64,000 bases of DNA from Durusdinium trenchii (Eukaryota; Sar; Dinophyceae; Suessiales; Symbiodiniaceae): positions 339,510 to 403,509 of the forward strand of contig CAXAMN010023729.1 of the NCBI GenBank assembly GCA_963970005.1. Direction: 5' to 3'. Both the position numbers and the translations under genes were made by a program. Below are positions 59,039 through 64,000 of the stretch, piece by piece (within the stretch, counting starts at the first letter, position 1; each line of letters begins with the position of its first letter). A model generated the notes under the pieces. That model made no database searches, was not told the origin of the DNA, and saw only the letters and a program-made list of their open reading frames with translations.

Positions 59039-59149
59039 TTCTGGCGAAACCTAGGCCCTAAACCTCCAGTGTTGCTTCTGGCGAAACCTAGGCCCTAAAC
59101 CTCCAGTGTTGCTTCTGGCGAAACCTAGGCCCTAAACCTCCAGTCTTGC
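59039..59149. repeat. 37-base tandem repeat, three copies
   Basis: Copies at 59039-59075, 59076-59112 and 59113-59149, each TTCTGGCGAAACCTAGGCCC and so on. They are nearly identical. Confidence 0.9.
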
Positions 59150-59633
59150 TCTCCATGGCACCTGAGGTTTCTCCTTTCAAGGCGCTGGGGCGGCCATGAT
59201 TGCCGCTCTCGTCGCTGCTGCCCAGTCGTCTCGGGCTCGAGCGAGTCTGTTGGGGATTGACCCGTCCACAACGGCAGCTGCTGGGTCCATGGACCCCGAG
59301 AAGGTGTAGGTGTAGAGCTGGATTCCGGTAGATCTCCCCTGTAGACGTCCAGCGAACGCCGCCCCCTTTCCGGCGGATTTGGTGTCCGAAAGCTTGGTCA
59401 AAGATGTCCCCCCAGCTTGAAGCCCACATGGCCAAATGAGAAAAGATGATGAGAAGGTGAAGGTGTGATGTTCGGTGTCCACATTCTATCCTTCCCTCCC
59501 AACAAAAAGGCTCTGAGTTAACAACTGCAGGGGCATCTTCCGCATCCCGGAAGCGCCGCTGGAAAAGATCCGCCCCTGGGACCGCCTTTTTTGGCTCCCT
59601 CTGCAAAGACAGGGCCGACCCACGGTGCTGAGA

Positions 59634-59741
59634 TACACTCCCTGGAACCATCATGGAAGTGGAAAATGGCGCGGCGGTGGATGACCATTTTCGTGAACAG
59701 ACAGGGTGTTTTCCACTTCCATGTCAGTGGCTCAGAGTGTA
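59634..59741. mobile_element. MITE-like element, family II, copy 3
   Basis: ACACTCCCTGGAACCATCAT, then GGAAGTGG at the left; CCACTTCCATGTCAGTGG, then CAGAGTGT at the right. The terminal repeats match the copy at 3795-3900. Confidence 0.6.
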
Positions 59742-60614
59742 ATTAGAGTAGTCTGTACAGGGCAACAGTTTTGTGCGCCCACATCTTCGGGATCTGCGAT
59801 GCGCGTGGCGATCTGCTGGGGGAGTGGGCCAATACGCGTGGCGCTCTGACGCGACCATGGGGGCAAACCACTTCAGCAATGCGACGCCCGTCGATTCCTA
59901 TCTACGTGGCTTGTAGAGGGATCCCAAAGCCCTGGGCTTTGCCTTGGGCTGCTTTGCTGGACTTGTAAAGAGTTGTGAAGACCATCCAACCATCCAGCTG
60001 CAGGCCAACTCATTTAAGTACTGTACTGTACTATAAATTTGATGCCATTTTTGAATGCTTCCTCAAACCCTCTAAGGGAGTCCCAGTTGTCCTGAGCCAA
60101 CCATTGAGGAACCTTCAGAACGGACAACATGTGATTGCCATGAGCCATGAGTCTTGAGATCACGGGACTAGCTGGGCTCATAGGGTTGCTTTCAAGAAAG
60201 GAAGCTTGCATGTAAGGCTCTCCAGAAAGAAAGGAGCCTGAGTGACAGGGGGGTGCGATGCAAACGGCAGGGGTGGTTCAGCCTTTTGTTCAATGGCCAT
60301 TCTGCCGAAGTTGTGATCCAACAAAGTGTGGGCGCTTCACGAGAAACCTGGTGGGACAGTTTCTGAAGGAACACTGAACACTACAGTCAATATGAATATG
60401 ATATGCTCTCGTTTCTTCACGGATTTCTTTCACATTGAAACTTGCGGAGATAACTGTGAAGCCTCGTTGAAACATGTCTCACCGCCACAAATCAGTCTCT
60501 TCACCTCATCTCGAACTCGCCCTTTTCTTTTGCCCGCAGCACTTGGCCCAGGACCGGACCAAACGGGCCCGTGGCGTCGCTGTTTGGGCGCGTCACTCGT
60601 TGCGTCATCACGTC

Positions 60615-63600
60615 ATGGCGCTGCCGGATGCTCGCACCATCACGGGCGATGCGATCGCCATGCACGAATTCGCCTCTGGGATGGGTTGAGTGATGGGTTG
60701 ATGGGTTGATTTCGCCTCGGCGCTTCGAAACTGATTCGAGAACACTGATTTGGGGGAAATCGGGCATTTGTCATTGCCCGGGCTTTTGCCGTTCTGCAAG
60801 TGGAGCAGTCTTCTATGCCAAATCAAAGAAATGTCCTTCCTGGGTCAGTCAAGAAAAACATGAAAGGGGCAAAACAAAACAATGCATGATGAGATATTGA
60901 GAGGGTTCATTCCGTGGATAGCTATTGATCAGTGCTCGTTGCCTCGCTGTACTCGTTGGCTCCCCGGACCGGGAAGGGACTGCCGATCGAACCTGCAGAT
61001 CGCGGCCTGAGGTTCCATAGATCAGATCTTGGCAGAAAGTGGACACCCCTCAAAAAAAGGATAAAAGAAAAGATGACCCATTGCCCAACGTCTAACGTTG
61101 CCCGAAGAAACTCACGCGAACGGTTGGAATGTGACCGATGACTAAAGGATTTCATAAGGTTTTAGCACATGAACAGCACCCTTCTCACCGTGAAGGACAG
61201 AGCACTCTGTCCGAGTGATGACCATTTCCCTCGAGTGCCACGCACCGAAAGAAAACACTATTCCACCCACCAGTGCACCTCACCCTACCGCTCAGCTCAG
61301 ATCGAGGTCTCTCCTGATCGATGGTGTGTGACGCGCTTGGACCTCCAAAGCTTGCGTCTTGAAGTCCTGAAAGCCGTGCAGTCAGGGAGTATCTTCTCCA
61401 GATCGCAGCTGAGCGAGGGGGGTGGAATCAGATGGGTAGACTCCCGGAGAAGCAATCATGGAAGTGGAGTTCACCCCCTGTTCGTAGAGGAAACATGGTC
61501 ATCCAAGCGGCCCTGCCATCCACTTCCATGATGATTTCAGGAAGTGCTGGATAGGGCTGGAACTGGTCGGTGTCTTTTTTGCAGATGGAATTGAAAGAAA
61601 CATCACGACAGTTTTGGGCAAAATCTGAGTCAAACATCCGAAGTCCAACAACATTCACCAGCACCACCCATTTGTTGATCGACCCCCTCGAAGCAAATAT
61701 CTATGGGTTGTATTGTTTTGTTCCATCCAATAACCATCCGAATCGGGTTGGTGCTGGTAGTGGTGGCAGTGTTTTGCTTTTGGTAGTTTGGTGACTCAAA
61801 CCCACTGGCTGGGTCCGGCCACAGACTTCTTCTCGTCCCTTTCACAAATGATGTCACCCGCCATTACCCAGACGCTCCATGTATTGATTTTTTTTTGGCC
61901 GACATTGACCCCAAATCAAAAATTCCATACATGGAGCGTTTGGGATTTATTAATTACGTATAATTACGTACAGTAATTCATCTTTGTTCAAGAGCTGAAC
62001 CCTAAACCCTCGTCCCACCTCCGAAAGATCCGAGGCTCAAACAGGTCGACCGTTGATTTGGTCCCCATGAGTCGCTCGCGTGAGACTCTGAAGCTGTGGA
62101 GGGATCCAACCTTCAGCCCTTGGGGTCTGGTATATTCCCTTAGAACATTGATCTACATGTACACTCATTGTGCACTCATCGTCCTTGTACCGGGCGTTTT
62201 TTTCCAACTCAGTGGGTTGACCCGCGACAACGACGCGGGGCACCCCCCCGTCCATGCGACAACGTTGGTAACGACGCCGATCGGGCGAGGTACAGCCAAG
62301 ACACTACAATCAGTCAGGTCTCTTGGTTCTTAGATGTTCGGAATGGTCGGTGGTGAAAAAGGATCCAACGAAAACACTGATGGCCATCAGATGCCAGTTC
62401 AGATGCCATAATCAGGCCACATTGGTTGAAAGCCCCCTTCTTGCGGACTGCTCTCATTGGGACTCTCTGTGTTTGGCAACTGGTTGAAGAGCAGCTGTCG
62501 ACAGAGCAGCCACATCGGTGTTGTTAAAGGCACAGAAGCCGGACACGTGCAGCTGAATATCTATGCATAGACATGCAACTGCACTTGCGCGTATGTGGTT
62601 TGATTGAAGGGGCGTAATTATACTGTATAAATAATTATTTATCAATTTTAAATCTGTATATTTAAAGTATTAATTGGTCGAGGATGGCTGGGTGTTTGCT
62701 GGTTTGTGACTTGTTTCCTCCACTCATCCCGCTTGTTGATTCATCCATTTGCTCGTCACGATGGTAGTGAGACAGACCAGTGAGACAGGGTTGAAAAGAT
62801 ATGAAGAACATGCGCAAGGGCAGCGCTATAACGTTCATTAAATGATATTAAATGTTGTTCCTTGAAAAGAAAAGACACACAAAAAAAGCACACACACATA
62901 TCCCCGAAAAGAAACTATGTGGCGGATGTGGCGCATTTTTCGAGTTCCAGGCTGATGGGGCTTCAAGGTCGCTCACAACTGCTTTTGGTTCGCCAGTGCA
63001 GTCCGATGTCCAAAAAGCCGGCGCATTTGTGACCGATCGATGCAGAAAAGGTCTTCTTTCAGCATTCAGCTTGCGCCACATCTGAGGAGAGTGAAGACGA
63101 CGACGAGTTCGGGCCCAGCATCTATACCGTCACTGAGCAGTACATCAAGCCAGTCACAGCTGAAGCGGGCAAGATGAGCTGGGCCTTGATGAGAAACCCT
63201 TTCGGTTTGGATTGCGACTTGTTCGTGAGCCACGCCTGGCAAGAAGGCATCTTCGAGTTTCTCTCCAAAGTTCTTACTTCTTGGCCTTCAGGAGAGGGTG
63301 GCCAAAAGAAGCGCAAAGGTGGCGGAAGTTAGGTTGTAGGATTTTGAAATAAATAACTAATATACTTTATCTATTATATACACCCCAATCATCCCCAAAC
63401 TGCTCTATTTGGGCGCATTGTGTCCACTTCCAAGAACGTCGAATCACCACTACGATCAACGAATCGGTTCATCGGTCCATGGCAGGTGCCCACCATGCTT
63501 GGTGCTGCATGCTCGCCAACCCACAGAACCTCAATGTGGGCTCCATGCTTTTGTCACCCCGAATGTCGCCTTTTGCCCTAGCACTGCAGGCTTCCAGCCA

Positions 63601-63653
63601 TGTTCTGGTGGTTCCCAACCGCCACAGGAGTGTATATACGCGATTGTGGTGTT
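60615..63653 (+). CDS. Unit E: TIR-like multipass membrane protein gene, cut by the window edge
   Basis: Inferred exons: 60615-60671 (MALPDARTITGDAIAMHEF), 61307 to about 61419 (VSPDRWCVTRLDLQSLRLEV and so on), 63087-63291 and 63486-63653. The start exon shares STGDAIAMHE-type sequence with unit C. The third exon has ESEDDDEFGPS, DCDLFVSHAWQ and GIFEFLSKVLTSWP. The fourth has HHAWCCMLANPQNLNV, then SPRMSPFALALQASSHVLVV and TRLWC. The intron 63292-63485 is GA-AG at the site where unit D has a GC-AG intron. The exon carrying the rest of the WCxYE motif and the membrane part must lie beyond the right edge. All recognised exons are open. Confidence 0.6.
61307..61419 (+). CDS. Unit E exon 2, VSPDRWCVTR segment
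   Basis: VSPDRWCVTRLDLQSLRLEV, then LKAVQSGSIFSRSQL. The acceptor is ATCGAG. The 3' end is approximate, near the start of an inverted-repeat element. Confidence 0.65.
61438..61553. mobile_element. MITE-like element, family II, copy 4 (diverged ends)
   Basis: CAATCATGGAAGTGG at the left and CCACTTCCATGATGATTTCA at the right are inverted. The inner GAGGAAACATGGTCATCCAA matches copy 1. It begins about 20 bases after unit E exon 2. Confidence 0.55.
61865..61945. mobile_element. MITE-like element, family III, copy 2
   Basis: TACCCAGACGCTCCATGTAT at the left and ATACATGGAGCGTTTGGGA at the right form a terminal inverted repeat of about 19 bases with one mismatch. The interior is short and T-rich. 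Confidence 0.65.
63087..63653 (+). CDS. Unit E exons 3-4, TIR-like core
   Basis: 63087-63291 (205 bases) and 63486-63653 (168 bases) have exactly the lengths of the unit D exons 44007-44211 and 44436-44603. The donor after 63653 is GC. Confidence 0.7.
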
Positions 63654-64000
63654 GCTACCTGGCGCATGGCTAGTAGGGTGTTTGTTTCGATGCTTTTGTC
63701 TTTGTCAATGCGAGAGAAACCTTTATATAGTAACCATGTGCTAAAAAAGTCCCTTAATGGGAGGGACAGCTACTGTTTTGGGTCTAGTGTTTTTTGTTCC
63801 CGTTTTGGTGCTTTTTGTTCCCGTGGTGTTTCTCTCTCCCGGAATGGTGTTTTCCGTTCCCGGGAGGTTTCCTAGGGTGTTTTCTGGTACTGCCAGGGTG
63901 TTTTTTGTTCCCAGTAATCCCGTGACGGTGTTTTTTGTTCCCCGCATTGGTTGGTGGCGGCTGGCAGTGTGGGTGTTGCTTTTGGGTTGGTTCGGCTTGT
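63654..64000. other. Start of the next unit E intron
   Basis: No GYEAYVAS exon was found before the edge. The end is rich in GTGTTTTTTGTTCCCG-like short repeats (63785-63945). Confidence 0.5.

Larger units (their letters stand above)
58205..60614. other. Spacer before unit E
   Basis: It contains a 37-base triplicate (59039-59149) and a family II element (59634-59741). No family exon was recognised. Confidence 0.45.

Noticed and set aside
59088..59654. 188-codon minus-strand open frame
   Set aside because: It starts in a family II element and ends in the 37-base triplicate; no domain was seen.

Overview
The window looks like nuclear DNA of a dinoflagellate, probably a Symbiodiniaceae or other Suessiales species; this is inferred from gene structure, not from a marker gene. 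Coding sequence occurs as short exons on the + strand, separated by introns of about 85 to more than 1,500 bases. Many inferred introns start with GC or GA instead of GT, a recognised dinoflagellate trait. Most of the DNA between exons is microsatellites, minisatellites, small inverted-repeat elements and unassigned sequence. I saw no operons, rRNA, tRNA or CRISPR arrays.

Layout. Positions 257-3040 hold an ankyrin-repeat gene in which each exon encodes one ankyrin repeat. From 5357 to the right edge there are five head-to-tail, same-strand copies (units A-E) of one gene family, which I assembled by matching exons between copies. Approximate spans are A 5357-13079, B 16973-25196, C 26623-37696, D 42110-50012 (with a possible last exon at 58099-58204) and E 60615 to beyond the window. 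Unit A joins across 12 exons into an uninterrupted 556-codon reading frame, and B joins across 11 exons into 465 codons. The segment at 50-58 kb is rich in satellites and duplications and contains an assembly gap (51491-51500).

The family protein has a short N-terminal exon, an RWCVTR-type segment, a Ser/acidic linker and a TIR-like fold carrying DLFVSHAWQE, LANPQ and RLWCGYE motifs. About six or seven predicted membrane segments follow, interrupted by a conserved loop around NIWDEIGDKV. I do not recognise this whole architecture. The WCxxE glutamate sits where TIR NADases carry their catalytic glutamate, so a membrane-anchored TIR-like signalling protein is a reasonable hypothesis and no more than that.

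The most interesting features are the array itself, the GA-AG and GC-AG introns, intron sites that are present, absent or shifted by 7-8 bases between copies and often bounded by short direct repeats, and one exon nearly identical in units D and E while its neighbours are not. Three small TIR-bearing element families are also scattered between the exons.
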